From assembly GCA_963555705.1 (NCBI GenBank), contig OY743189.1:7767501-7831500 (forward strand): DNA of 64,000 nt, in the 5' to 3' direction. The notes under the pieces were generated by a model, which made no database searches, was not told where the DNA came from, and saw nothing but the letters and a program-made list of their open reading frames with translations. This stretch comes from Ligustrum vulgare. Lineage: Eukaryota > Streptophyta > Magnoliopsida > Lamiales > Oleaceae. Both the position numbers and the translations under genes were made by a program. Of the stretch, positions 1 to 10,612 are shown piece by piece; position 1 is the stretch's first letter, and each line of letters opens with the position of its first letter.

Positions 1-483
1 ATCTTGAAAGATCTTACCATTTACCAATCAAGTGATAAACTTTGATACCAATCAACCATATTTTCGGCCCTATCAAGATTCTTCATGATCAAGATTTTCG
101 ACCAAATAATCTCACCATATGCAAAGATAAGATTGAAATATTCACGATCATAATAAGAAGAAACTTACCATATCTAAGGATAAGCTTGAGTGCCAAGGAT
201 AAACACAAAATATATCATCAAGAAATTTACCAATATCACAAGATATCAAGATCAGGATTTCGAGATTATGATCCTAATCAAATCAATATTTCTTGATCAT
301 TATTTTTCCAACAATAACATGATTTTCGAAAATAAGAGATATATTTTTCTCCAAAAAAAATATTTGCATAATTTAAATAAACTTAATAAATTACTAAATA
401 CACGTACATAGTAATTAAATTACGTTTACTTAAAATTACACATTTGTGGAAAAATAGGAAATGCCAATAATATAAAATTAACA
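1..483 (-). repeat. 3' LTR of the Sirevirus-like element (partial)
   Basis: Matches 9408-9893 almost base for base and ends, like that copy, in ...AATTAACA at 481-483, which is TG... read on the minus strand. Only the last 483 of about 1110 bases are present. AT-rich; the short open frames in it are not genes. Confidence 0.92.
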
Positions 484-497
484 ATCTCCCCCTTTGG
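484..497 (-). other. Polypurine tract of the Sirevirus-like element
   Basis: Read on the minus strand this is CCAAAGGGGGAGAT directly followed by the LTR start TG. It is the expected plus-strand primer for reverse transcription. From here to 836 I see only non-coding sequence. Confidence 0.85.
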
Positions 498-836
498 CTT
501 TTTCTATTTTTCCAAAACCAATCATCTTTTCATAAACACAAGAAATCAACAAGCTCCCCCTATCAAAAATCTCTCCCTCAAGATATGCATCATGATAAAC
601 ACAATCAACACATAGAGAGCATAAATCAAAAAGATGATATGACATGCAAATGCTACTCCCCCTTTTCGGAGAAAGAGGAGAAGCCATATGGTTCACAAAA
701 CCAGCACGCAAAATCGACAACCTAAAGTTGATCACAAGAACAATCATGTTAAAGGAAAACAGAAGAACAATGTTTCAAAATCATTGAAAATAAGCAGATG
801 GAACTGGCGGGGTTGAGATCAGTCCTAGGTCTTCTT

Positions 837-2582
837 TTAATTCTTTGAGGCAGGGAGCTTATTGGCAGCAACTGTCCTCTTTTCCTTGGCTACCACAGGA
901 GCCACATCTTTCGAAGACCCTCCAAGTAGCTGATCTAATGTGTCTTCAAGACGTTTGACACGCACACTGAGGTCAGATATGTCAGCCTTCAACCCAACAT
1001 TCTCCGCTTCCACCTGGTCTATCCTGGCATCCTTACCAGCAGAGTCCTGATTCCCAGCAGTCTCTTCCACAACCTGTTTCCTGTGACCCGTCTATACCTC
1101 CGGAGTTTTTCTACGTCTGGACCTGTTTAGCACTTTGGGAGTGATCACAAGGTCATCCTCCAATGTCTGGATACCCTGATCACTCAGAAACTGTGTAATA
1201 ATCCCAGGGTACACCAACAAATAAGTATTCCCCTGTCGAGGGCCACTCCCTGAGACCCTACCAATGATTGAATTCCAGATTCGTGCAGCAAGGTCAATAT
1301 TACGTTTACTCCCTAGGAGAAACAAGGTTCTGGAAGATTCTCTCTTAAAACTTGAGTCATGGATGAGTTGGTCAAAATTTGCCTTCACAATTTTGTGAAG
1401 AATTTTGTATTTCTTGAACATCTCCAACCTAGGCAATTGTTTTAACCGCTTCACTAGCCACGTGATCTTACCCCCTGACAACTCCATCGTGATTTCATCA
1501 TTAGTGGCTTCCATAGATTCATCCTCATCAGCCACATCCTCATTCAATCCTAACCACTTTCTAAGTTTCTTTGTAGAAATCTTAATCAATTGTCCCCTAA
1601 CAAATAGTTAAGTAGTAAACAGATATTTTTTGGAGTTAAAACCAATAAGGATATTTGCATAAAATTCTTTAACCAAGGTCTCATTGATCTCCCCATCACA
1701 TTCAGTCAACTTCTTCAACCCAAAGTGTGACACAATATCATCTACTTCAAAATCATCAAATTCGCCTACAGTCACTCTAGATTCATAATGCAGCCGTTTT
1801 CCCAAAATGTGCTTTTGGAAATCAGAGTATGCCTCAGACGACCAAAATTTAAAATTAAATGGGGTAAACATACCTCTAGCAGTCTGCATGGGGGTGCAGA
1901 CGAATGAAGTTATGTCAATTTTGGATCTCACTAGACCCGCAGCTGTGTCACCCTTTTTCTTTTTCGAACTTACAGTGACTTCTGCCTTCTGTTTTCCCTT
2001 TCTGTCTGGGATTACAACCTCTTTCTCAGTCTCCTCTTCTGACTGATCAGACTCATCTACATCATCAGATTTCTCTGACTCTTCTGGTGGTGCTTCATCT
2101 CCAGATTCTTCTGCTTCCTTGTTTTCCTCAGATTTTTCATCCTCCCCAGACTCTTCCTGCTCCTCTGGTTTTTCCTTTTCATCACCAGATTCAGTTTCAC
2201 CAGATTCATCTCCACCTTCTTCACCCCCAATTTTCGCATCTTTTGTACTTCTCATGGTTGCAAACTTTCTTGCTCCCTGCAGTTCACTACGAATATCTAA
2301 GGGAGAAATATGGCTGGACCCAAGATTACCTGATACGGGTGTTAGGTTTATGCCCATGGTAATTGGCGTGCCCCAACTTAATTAGGCCATAAGGAGAGTA
2401 GGTGTTGAAGTAGTACCAGCGGTAGAGAGTGAAGTCGGCGTTGGGCTGGTGCCAGACGTTGGTACAGGAACAATGGAGCCGCTTGGAGTTCCCATCTCCG
2501 ATGGGTTTGGTTGAGATGATTCTTCATTGCCACTGCCGTCTCTGGTGACTCTCCTCCTTCCGGTTTGTTTGCTTCTGGCCAT
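837..2582 (-). pseudogene. Third (env-position) gene of the Sirevirus-like element, three in-frame stops
   Basis: Four open segments lie in one frame from ATG at 2582 to the stop at 837 (582 codons), broken by stops at 2382-2384, 1608-1610 and 1092-1094, with no frameshift. The N-terminus is basic (MARSKQTGRRRV). A long Glu/Ser/Asp-rich low-complexity part follows (about 2240-2000), then a folded region with the residues VKEFYANI before the second stop and GGKITWLVKRL after it. That pattern I recognise from the domain annotated as 'putative plant transposon protein'. The C-terminal part (1070-930) is a likely coiled coil with heptad leucines and valines. The place between pol and the 3' LTR is where Sireviruses carry an optional 'env-like' gene. 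I see no signal peptide or obvious membrane segment, so an envelope role is not supported. Function unknown. Confidence 0.75.
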
Positions 2583-3783
2583 GTCTAGAATGGGTTTTGG
2601 ATTTGAGAGAATAAGAGAGACGAAAGCTATGGTTTTCGATAAGAGAAATTTGTGGTTTTTGGAACTTGGGACGTGAGGTATATGAAGAAGTGTGAGGGTT
2701 TTTGGGTTTAAGAGGAATTCTCGTATAAAAGGAATTGGAGTTTATTGTGGTAACTGGAGAATCCTGATTCTTACTAACTTCTTTCCTTAAAAATAGATAA
2801 GCATAGAACAGAATATGTTGAAAATTAGGAAACAAATAAATTATCAAAATTGAGCTCCACAATCAACTACTTGTTCTGTAAGATTTGTACACATTAGCCC
2901 ACGATATATTGCCTTAAGAAAAAGATTTTCAGAATAAAATCTAAAATTCATGAATAAGAAAAATCTAAATACATCTGGATACCTGAGACACGTCTGAGCA
3001 CTTGTTGGCATCTGTTGGGTCAAATACATCTGGCAGTATACAATCCACCACGTACATAAATAAGTTGATTAATGTCCGTGTGTGATCCGAGCAACCCTTA
3101 GTCATCCACATACTGTCAAAAATCGTATGATTGCCCTGACTTATTGATTTGTCACCGTAGTGCACAATAAGACCGATCAATATCTATAAAGTACATTTTC
3201 TCAAATTCGGCTTGCCGACTTTTTCTATATTGTGGCAATGTCTTTTGGAGGTGGAAACGGCTTCACACAATCTCCAGAAGTTATCTTACAGTATGTTCCC
3301 CTTTAGATTAGAAGAAAGGGTATGAACTTGGCTTGGATTGGTAGATTCACACAATCCTCAGAAGTTATCTTACTAGGTTTTCCCCTTACTTCTATAATAT
3401 TTTCCACATTTACCTTGATTCATCATATATTGAAGCTAAAGGGTATGAACTTGGCTTGGATAGGCAGTCTTCTTTTCCACTAGTCCTGCCCTTGGATAAG
3501 AATATGCGTGCAATGCTATAAGAAAGATTCATCTAGTACCAACCATATGACTTAGACAGCAGTGACTTATCCTTTGGATTGTCCAGATTTGAGTGCTAGT
3601 TAGATTCATCCAGAGACATGTTGACTGCTTTTAACCAGAAGTATTTGTCTCGTTATCAGCCACAAGCACTCAGATTTATCTACAAGCAAAAATATGATCT
3701 ACTTAGTATAAGAATAGGATAACCTAAATACATGCAATAAAAAGAAGAGAAAAAAAACATTTTTTTTTAAAATATGCATGTTC
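2583..3783 (-). other. Non-coding spacer between pol and third gene
   Basis: No coherent reading frame. It holds an interleaved imperfect direct repeat: a block around 3260-3345 recurs around 3346-3460 (CAGAAGTTATCTTAC and AAGGGTATGAACTTGG both occur twice). It may carry splice or promoter signals for the third gene, but I cannot identify any. Confidence 0.5.
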
Positions 3784-5630
3784 TTATTCAGGAGACAGTG
3801 ATACTCCAATTTGTTTCCTAAGGCTTTCAAATTTGACAGTATCGAGGGCCTTAGTGAACAAATCTTCCAGCTATAGACCAGTCTGTATGTGCTCCAGATT
3901 GATAATCTTTTGTTCCACCAATTCTCTGATGAAGTGGTGTCTGATGTCAATGTGTTTTGTTCTGTAATGCTGGACTGGATTCTTTGAGATATTAATGGCA
4001 CTGGTGTTGTCACAATACATAGTAGCTTGTTCTGTAGAGATCCCATAGTCTTCCAACATTTGTTTCATCCAAAGTAGTTGTGTACAGCAACTGCCAGCTG
4101 CAATATACTCAGCTTCGGCTGTGGAAAGTCACACTGAATTTTGTTTTCTACTTAGCCAAGCCACCAAATTGTTCCCAATGTAGAAGCATCCTCCGGATGT
4201 ACTCTTTCAATCATCCACATTCCCAGCCCAGTCTGCATCTGAAAAACTAGCAAGATGGGTAGTGGTATCTCTTGTAAACTAAATTCCATAGCTTAAAGTA
4301 TCATTTACATATCTGATGATTCTTTTTACGGCGGCAACATGAGACTCCTTAGGTTTTGCCTGATATCTTGCACAAACTCCAACACTGAAGGATGTCTGGC
4401 CTACTGGCAGTAAGGTATAGAAAACTTCCAATCATACTTCTGTAGAGAGATAGATCTACATCCTTGCCACTGTCATCCTTTGAAAGTTTTAGAGTAGTTG
4501 CCATGGGAGTCCCATTCCTTTGCATCTTCAAGTCCAAATTTCTTCACTAGATTTTTAGCATATTTTGCTTAAGATATGAATATGCCCGATTCATCCTGTT
4601 ATACCTACAAACCAAGAAAAAATGCTAGTTCACCAACCATACTCATTTCAAATTCTCTTTTCATTGTATTTATAAATTCATCAATTTTGGACTTAGATGT
4701 AGACCCAAATACTATGTCATCAACATATATCTGAGCAACAGTTAGTCCAGGATTTAGATTCTTAATAAAAAGAGTTTTATCAGTTCCTCCCCTTTTGTAT
4801 CCGTTGCTTAGCAAGAATGATGTGAGTCTTTCATACCAAGCTCTGGGGGCTTGTTTCAACCCATATAACGCTTTTTTGAGTCTAAAAACATAGTCCGGGT
4901 CAGATGGATCTGTGAGTCCTTGGGGCTGCTCCACATAAGCTTCCTCATTAAGCACTCCATTCAGAAAGGCACTTTTGATATCCATCTAAAATAGTCTGAA
5001 ATTAATATAGCAGGACACAGCTAGCAACAGCCTGATGGATTCCAGTCTAGCTGCTGGAGCAAATATTTCGTCAAAGTCTATCCCTTCAATCTGGGTATAG
5101 CCTTGAGCAACAAGTCTGACTTTATTTCTTACCACATTTCCTTGTTCATTTGATTTGTTCTTGAAGATCTATTTGGTTCCAATTACATTACCTTCTTTAG
5201 GACGTGGTACTAGCTCCCAGATGTTGTTTCTTTCAAATTGATTGAGTTCCTCCTGCATAGCCTATACCCAGTGTTCGTCTGTCAACGGTTCCTTGACATT
5301 TTTTGGCTCAATTTGAGACACGTGACAGATGTTTCCCATCTCGGCAGCAAATTTTCTTCTGGTCACATTTCTCTTAGACATATCAGTAAAAATGTTATCA
5401 AGTGGATGATCCTTTTGAATCCTAGGAGGTGGTAGTCTCGATGCTTCTGATTCTGCAATATCAGGTGTGTCAGGGAAGTCAGATTCGTCTCGATCTGCAG
5501 ATATTACTGGGTGCCCAGACCCATCCTGATCGGATTCTTTAGTATCATTGAGACTTCCAGCTTGGTGTTGCTCTTCTTCTGACTTTTTAGTTCCAGCTTT
5601 TTTTTTTTGGTGGAATTTCCAGTTGATCAC
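3784..5630 (-). pseudogene. Copia pol: integrase C-terminus, reverse transcriptase and RNase H (broken)
   Basis: Minus-strand pieces 5630-5262, 4985-4605, 4537-4349 and 4068-3871 give the connection after integrase, the RT core and RNase H; pol ends at about 3784. The RT segment contains [23 protein letters not shown] and the catalytic YVDD at 4716-4727. The RNase H part shows CDNTSAINISKNPVQHYRTK, typical of Copia. Stops interrupt the RT N-terminus (around 5263 and 4986) and the RT/RNase H link (about 4600-4070), which is also frameshifted. The product would copy element RNA into DNA in the cytoplasmic particle. It is not functional here. Confidence 0.9.
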
Positions 5631-7063
5631 CGTCTGCTTCCTGCAAATTCGAGTTCAAGCAATTAGTGTCATCCACTTTCACATTAATTGACTCAAGAAC
5701 AGTTTGGGTTCTTAGATTGTAAACTTTATAGGCCCTACTATTTTCAGCATAACCCAAAAATATTCCATCATCCGATTTTGAGTCAAATTTTCCTAGGTGT
5801 TCTCTATCTTTTAAAATATAGCATTTACTTCCAAAGGCATGAAAGTAATCAACCCTAGGTTTTCTACCCTTCCAAATTTCATATGCAGTTTGATTTGTTA
5901 CTGATCTAAGCATGACTCTATTGACAATATAACAAGTAGTGTTTATGGCTTCCACCCAAAATTTCGTGGGCAATTTGTTGCTGTTTAGCATGACACGAGC
6001 CATCTCTTGTAGAGTCCTATTTTTTATTTCCACCACTCCATTCTGTTGAGGAGTCTTTGGGGATGAGTACACATGCTTGATCCTATATTGGATACAAAAA
6101 TCAGCAAACTCGGAGTTTTCAAACTCTCTTCCATGATCACTTCTAATCTTTTTGACTATTACCTGTTCGTCTGCCTTTTTATTGCTCAATTTTTGAAAAA
6201 GATTAACAAAATTGTCAAAGGTACCATATTTATCACTAATAAATATGACCCAGGTGTATCTGGAGAAATCATCAACATACACACACACACACACACACAC
6301 ATAAATATACCTCTTGCCACCAATACTTTCCTTTTGGATGGGACCCATCAAATCCATGTGAATTAGTTCAAGTATATGAGAGGTATTAATAGATGTACCT
6401 GATTTTTGTTGACTTTTGATTTTCTTACCCTTTTGAAAATCACTACAGATTTCATCTGGAATATTTTTTTATGCTAGGAAAGCCTCTCATTCTCATAGCC
6501 TATAGCCTGGTCAGTTTCACGAGATCATGGTAGTTTAGATGCCCTAATCTGTTATGCCACCGTTTCTTATTTTTGGTTGAAACAGAATTGCAAGTTGTGT
6601 GACTTTCAAATGTATAGCATTTGTCTCTAGATCTAACTCCCTCAAATAAAACACTTTTTAACGGGTTAGACTTCTTGTCACAACTTAAAACCTTGCAATA
6701 TTCTTTTGAAAATATGACTAGCAAGTTATCATCACACAGTTGTCCTACACTGATCAAATTTGGCTTAAGTCCTATAACATATAAGACATTTGTTAGTGTA
6801 GGCAATCCCTTGATGTTGATGATACCAGATTCATCTATCTTACCCTTTTGGCCATCACCAAACGTAACAGCACCTATTTCGCTTTTTTCAAAATGTGTTA
6901 GTAGAGAGAGATCATCTGTCATGTGTCTAGAACATCCACTATCAAAACACCATGTGTTAGGAATCAAAGCACTTAAAGATAATTGAACTACATAGGCATT
7001 AGTTCGAATTTTCTTTTCTTGTCTAGAAACAAGTCTTCTTTTGTGTGCATTGATTAATTTCAA
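5587..7063 (-). pseudogene. Copia pol: aspartic protease and integrase (frameshifted)
   Basis: The 7063-6500 frame carries the protease active site CFDSGCSRHMT and the GAG-pre-integrase/zinc-binding stretch RWHNRLGHLNYHDL. A stop and frameshift near 6500-6470 separate it from 6357-5587, the integrase core. The catalytic triad is visible: VDDFSRYTW, then RSDHGREF, then the Glu in NGVVE. A CA dinucleotide run (6280-6302) encodes Val-Cys repeats directly before the first catalytic Asp. A run of T on the plus strand around 5600 causes the frameshift into the following segment. Normal role: polyprotein cleavage and insertion of the cDNA into chromosomes. Confidence 0.9.
6278..6302. repeat. (CA)n microsatellite inside integrase coding sequence
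   Basis: A run of about a dozen ACs. On the coding (minus) strand it reads as Val-Cys codons between RYIY and VDDFSRY. The ordinary family sequence has only about one such pair there, so the tract is an in-frame expansion. Confidence 0.85.
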
Positions 7064-8103
7064 GTACTCATGACACCTAAATACATCATGACCATATTAG
7101 CACAAAAATTACAGAATACCTAGAAAACTTATGTATCCTGCAGACTCTGTCGAGGTTGAAATTTCCTGCCGTTCTGATGGACAGACTCATCTGGCTTGTA
7201 CAGATTCGAATGAAATTGTCTTCTTGTATAGTTCCTGGCTGGATGTGAGTTTTGAGTTCCAGCCGCATTGTATTGATGATGATGAGAGGTAGATGCATCT
7301 GTATAATTTCTATTTTGTTCCATGCATCTGTATCCAGATTCTCTTACAAAGTTTATTTTATGGTCATGATTTTTACCTTTGCCCTCATATCCAAGACCTG
7401 TTTTTAGGCTGACAGGTCTGCCACTGTTCAGGATTTCATCAAGCTGGACAGATCCAAGTGCCCTCTTCTTGATTTTTTCTTGTGCTTTAGTAAGTTCTGA
7501 ACTTAACCTGCTTACCTCATTTTGTTCAACTTCTGAGAATGCAGATGCGTCCAGTTGTCGTTCCCTGTTATGCTCAGCGAAGGCCTACAATAGTTGGATC
7601 TTCTCTTCTGCATCTTGAAGTTCCTTTCTCAAGTGTTCAGTGTTTGGTCCAGATTCATCTGCATAAGAAGAGTGACTAGATTCAGTACCAGATAGCTGTA
7701 AAGCAGTAAGGGTAGTTACCTATTTTTCAGAATTGCTGTTGTTTGATTCAGATTCAGATTCATCTGAGTCTCCATCACTCCATGTAACATTCATGGTCTT
7801 CCTTCCCTTGGTCTTCTTTTGAATATTAGGACAATCAGCTGCAATGTGTCCATATCCTTCACATTCTCTGCATTGAATTTGACTCCTATGCTTTTTGTGG
7901 ACCTTATTTTTCCTCCATTATTTTTGTGTTTTTTGATTCTGGCCTTGAAGATTTGTGGACCTTTCTTTTTGTTTGCCCTTGAGGAACCTTTTAAATTGTG
8001 TGGTGAGAAGTACGAAGTTTTCATCTTCATCTGTCTCGCCAGATTCGTCTGGATTGTCACTGTTTGACTTGAAAGCAATCCCTAGTGTTTTGTCTTTCTT
8101 TCT
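7064..8103 (-). pseudogene. Gag C-terminus with CCHC zinc knuckle and gag-protease linker
   Basis: A nucleocapsid zinc knuckle C-RE-C-EGYG-H-IAAD-C (CX2CX4HX4C) is encoded at 7872-7831 on the minus strand, in the frame of gag but behind the stop at 8104-8106. Further downstream (about 7780-7080) there are Ser/Asp-rich and Gln-rich remnants in shifting frames. The knuckle would bind element RNA during packaging. Confidence 0.8.
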
Positions 8104-8733
8104 TCAGGCCAGATTTAACTCATAGGTGATCAATAACCCTACAAGTTCCTCAACTCGCATGGTTGAGAGATCCTTACTTTCTTCAATAGCTATCACTTTT
8201 GCATGGAACCTGTCTTGCAAAGATCTAAGGATTTTTTGTACAATCTGCTCATTTGAGTAGGTTTTCCCAAGAGCTTCAGCTGAGTTGGTGAGATCAGTCA
8301 ATCTGGCGTAGAAGCTTTTGAAGTCTTCTTTCTCATCCATAGATAGTTGTTCAAACTCTAGAGTGATCATCTGCAGCTTGGAGGTTTTGACAGCATTGGT
8401 TCCTTCGTTTGCAACCCTCAAAGCATCCCATACTTCCTTCGCGGTTCTTAAGGAGGAGATGATTCTGAATTGACCTGGATCAACCAAAGAAACAATAGCG
8501 TTAAGTGCCTTAGAATTCCAATTTGCATTAGCTAATTCATCTGCAGTATAAGCACTTCTAGCTACAGCTGTAACAACACCTCCAGTAGTGACAGTGGGTG
8601 CTATGTAACCTTCAAGGACAGATGTCCACCAACGTTCATCAATAGATTGATTAAAAATTTCCATACGGATCTTCCAATATGCATAGTTACTACCAGTTAA
8701 CAGAGGTGGCCTAAGAGATGCAGAATTTTCCAT
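8104..8733 (-). pseudogene. Copia gag (UBN2/DUF4219-type capsid protein), ends in premature stop
   Basis: 209 codons open from ATG at 8733. The N-terminal PPLLTGSNYAYWKIRM is the typical start of plant Copia gag, and the body contains AKEVWDALRVANEG and MRVEELVGLLITYELNL. The protein forms the virus-like particle that packages element RNA. The stop at 8104-8106 is premature, because the zinc knuckle follows in the same frame 230 bases later. The start lies 37 bases inside the primer binding site, as expected for the first gene after the leader. Confidence 0.9.
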
Positions 8734-8770
8734 TTAGACAACCGGATCTCACTTTCTAGAAGTGAACCCA

Positions 8771-8781
8771 CTCTGATACCA
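8771..8781 (-). other. Primer binding site, initiator tRNA-Met type
   Basis: Reads TGGTATCAGAG on the minus strand, two bases inside the LTR end, matching the complement of the 3' end of plant initiator tRNA-Met used by Sireviruses and most Copia elements. Confidence 0.9.
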
Positions 8782-8783
8782 AT

Positions 8784-9893
8784 TGAAAATTTAAAGTTGT
8801 CCAAATTTTATAAACAGACTGTCACAGATAAGTCTAGACAGTAACTAGTTAACAGTAAAATGTTAAGATATGTTTTAGCGCAATCCCAGATGAATCTTGC
8901 TAATGCAGATTCGTCTGGATAGTAAAACGGAAATGGACAGAATAAATTATGCAGAATTATAAATAGACAAGAACACAATAATTTGAGATTAACGTGGGAA
9001 AACACTTTCAGGGAAAAACCCACGGCCCGCATCATGCGGACAAAAATCAATCACTATATAAGGAATGAGTTTATACAGATCAATCTAAACTACAGTATAA
9101 ATCTACGCATAGACTTTATCAAACATCCAAGAAGTAGATCACACCCTGATCCTTCTATGGCATGTAATATGATCTAGCGTTCCACCACTCTTCTGTAGCT
9201 TTCTTTGAATCTGCAACACTTTTTCAGCAACCTCAAACTCCCATTCGAACACGATCCAAACCTCCCGTTTGATCTTCATTATGAAATTCCTTCCTTCTCT
9301 AAGTGATTATGAAATCTCTAATACCTGCAAAATACAGTAGAGATAATTTGAAAAAGGTAAGATAATTATTCTTAAATAAATCTTACCATAAAATGAGATA
9401 ATGATAAATTTTGAAAGATCTTACCATTTACCAATCAAGTGATAAACTTTGATACCAATCAACCATATTTTTGGCCCTATCAAGATTCTTCATGATCAAG
9501 ATTTTCGACCAAATAATCTTACCATATGCAAAGATAAGATTGAAATATTCACGACCATAACAAGGAGAAACTTACCATATCTAAAGATAAGCTTGAGTGC
9601 CAAGGATAATCACAAAATATATATCATCAAGAAATTTACCAAAATCACAAGATATCAAGATAAAGATTTCGAGATTATGATCTTAATCAAATCAATATTT
9701 CTTGATCATTATTTTTTCAACAATAACATGATTTTGGAAAATAAGAGATATATTTTTCTCCAAAAAAAAATATTTGCATAATTTAAATAAACTTAATAAA
9801 TTACTAAATACACGTATTTAGTAATTAAATTAAGTTTTCTTAAAATTACACATTTGTGGAAAAATAGGAAATGTCAATAATATAAAATTAACA
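8784..9893 (-). repeat. 5' LTR of the Sirevirus-like element
   Basis: 1110 bases with TG at 8784 and CA at 9892-9893 on the plus strand. The right 485 bases repeat at 1-483. The left ~530 bases recur diverged at 57984-58515. It should contain the element promoter and polyadenylation region; I cannot place a TATA box with confidence in so AT-rich a sequence. Confidence 0.9.
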
Positions 9894-10224
9894 AAGGTCA
9901 CCAGATGGAGAATGTGACAAAATTGACCATTGGGAACCCAATTGATCCCGGTTGAAGAAAGAAAAAAATGAGTCTAGTCAAAGATGTAAAAGAAAAGCGC
10001 TTCCGGGAGGCAACCTGAGTTTTTCTTTAGTTTTAGCAATAAATTTTATTTTTATTTTTGTTTTTGTTTTTGTTTTCCTTTATTTACTATTATTTGTTTC
10101 ATGATATCCATAATTTTTTTTTTGGAAGTGAAATTGACCTTATTTTGATTTTTGGGCAGGTATGAATTTTCATTAGGACGTGGGTACGCTCTATTAAGAA
10201 AACAATGGATGGAAAGAATCTTGA

Positions 10225-10248
10225 AATAAGGCGTGCCCACGCCTTATT
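10225..10248. repeat. Perfect GC-rich palindrome, internal copy
   Basis: Arms AATAAGGCGTG and CACGCCTTATT with a 2-base spacer CC. A shorter copy of the same palindrome lies in the LTR at 13138-13157. Confidence 0.9.
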
Positions 10249-10574
10249 CAAAGTGATTTTCGGGTTTAAACATAAGGTCTCTAAAAAAAAAAAATCTGAA
10301 AAAGAAGGAAAAACGGAACCCCAAACCCTACCTCATGCATCTCTCTCTCCTCCTCTCGCCCTCATCCACTTTCTACATCAACCTTTTGGAATTTCAACAT
10401 CAACCACCATCGAGAGCATTATGGGCAGGGAGAAAAGCACTCGTTACACTTCAAGAAAATCTGTAAGGTCAACCTCCGGTGCAGAAACCCGAACAAGTTG
10501 GATGAGGTCCAGTCACTTCCAGGGGAGTCCTCTATTCCTATTATCTTCTAGTTTTCATAATTTATGATTTTGTT

Positions 10575-10612
10575 ACATTGAGGACAATGTATGGATTAAG
10601 TGTGGGGGAGGG
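10575..10612 (+). other. Hairpin plus central purine tract of the Tat-type element
   Basis: Stem ACATTG-AGGA-CAATGT (10575-10590) followed by AAGTGTGGGGGAGGG (10598-10612). The layout copies the 3' polypurine tract module at 12901 and may be a second, central plus-strand primer. Confidence 0.55.

Larger units (their letters stand above)
1..9893 (-). mobile_element. Sirevirus-like (SIRE/Maximus) Copia retrotransposon, minus strand, left end outside window
   Basis: Read on the minus strand the order is LTR (9893-8784), primer binding site, gag, zinc knuckle, protease, integrase, reverse transcriptase, RNase H, a third gene, polypurine tract and second LTR (483 to beyond base 1). Protease-integrase-RT-RNase H order is Copia. 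A UBN2-type gag, a long element and an extra gene between pol and the 3' LTR fit Sireviruses. The visible 483 bases of the left LTR differ from the right one at roughly 25 positions by eye (about 95 % identity), so the insertion is not recent. All genes carry stops or frameshifts. It interrupts a Tat-type Gypsy element; the right target-site copy would be AAGGT (9894-9898), the left copy is outside. Confidence 0.9.

Noticed and set aside
837..2582. Calling the Sirevirus third gene an envelope gene
   Set aside because: No signal peptide, membrane helix or furin-like site seen; only the position matches.
9001..9177. Small open frame at 8983-9177
   Set aside because: Lies inside the Sirevirus LTR and recurs, decayed, at 58.2 kb; no domain.
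10205..10567. 120-codon open frame with ATG
   Set aside because: No domain, lies in the Tat 3' non-coding region with splice-like and microsatellite sequence; probably chance.
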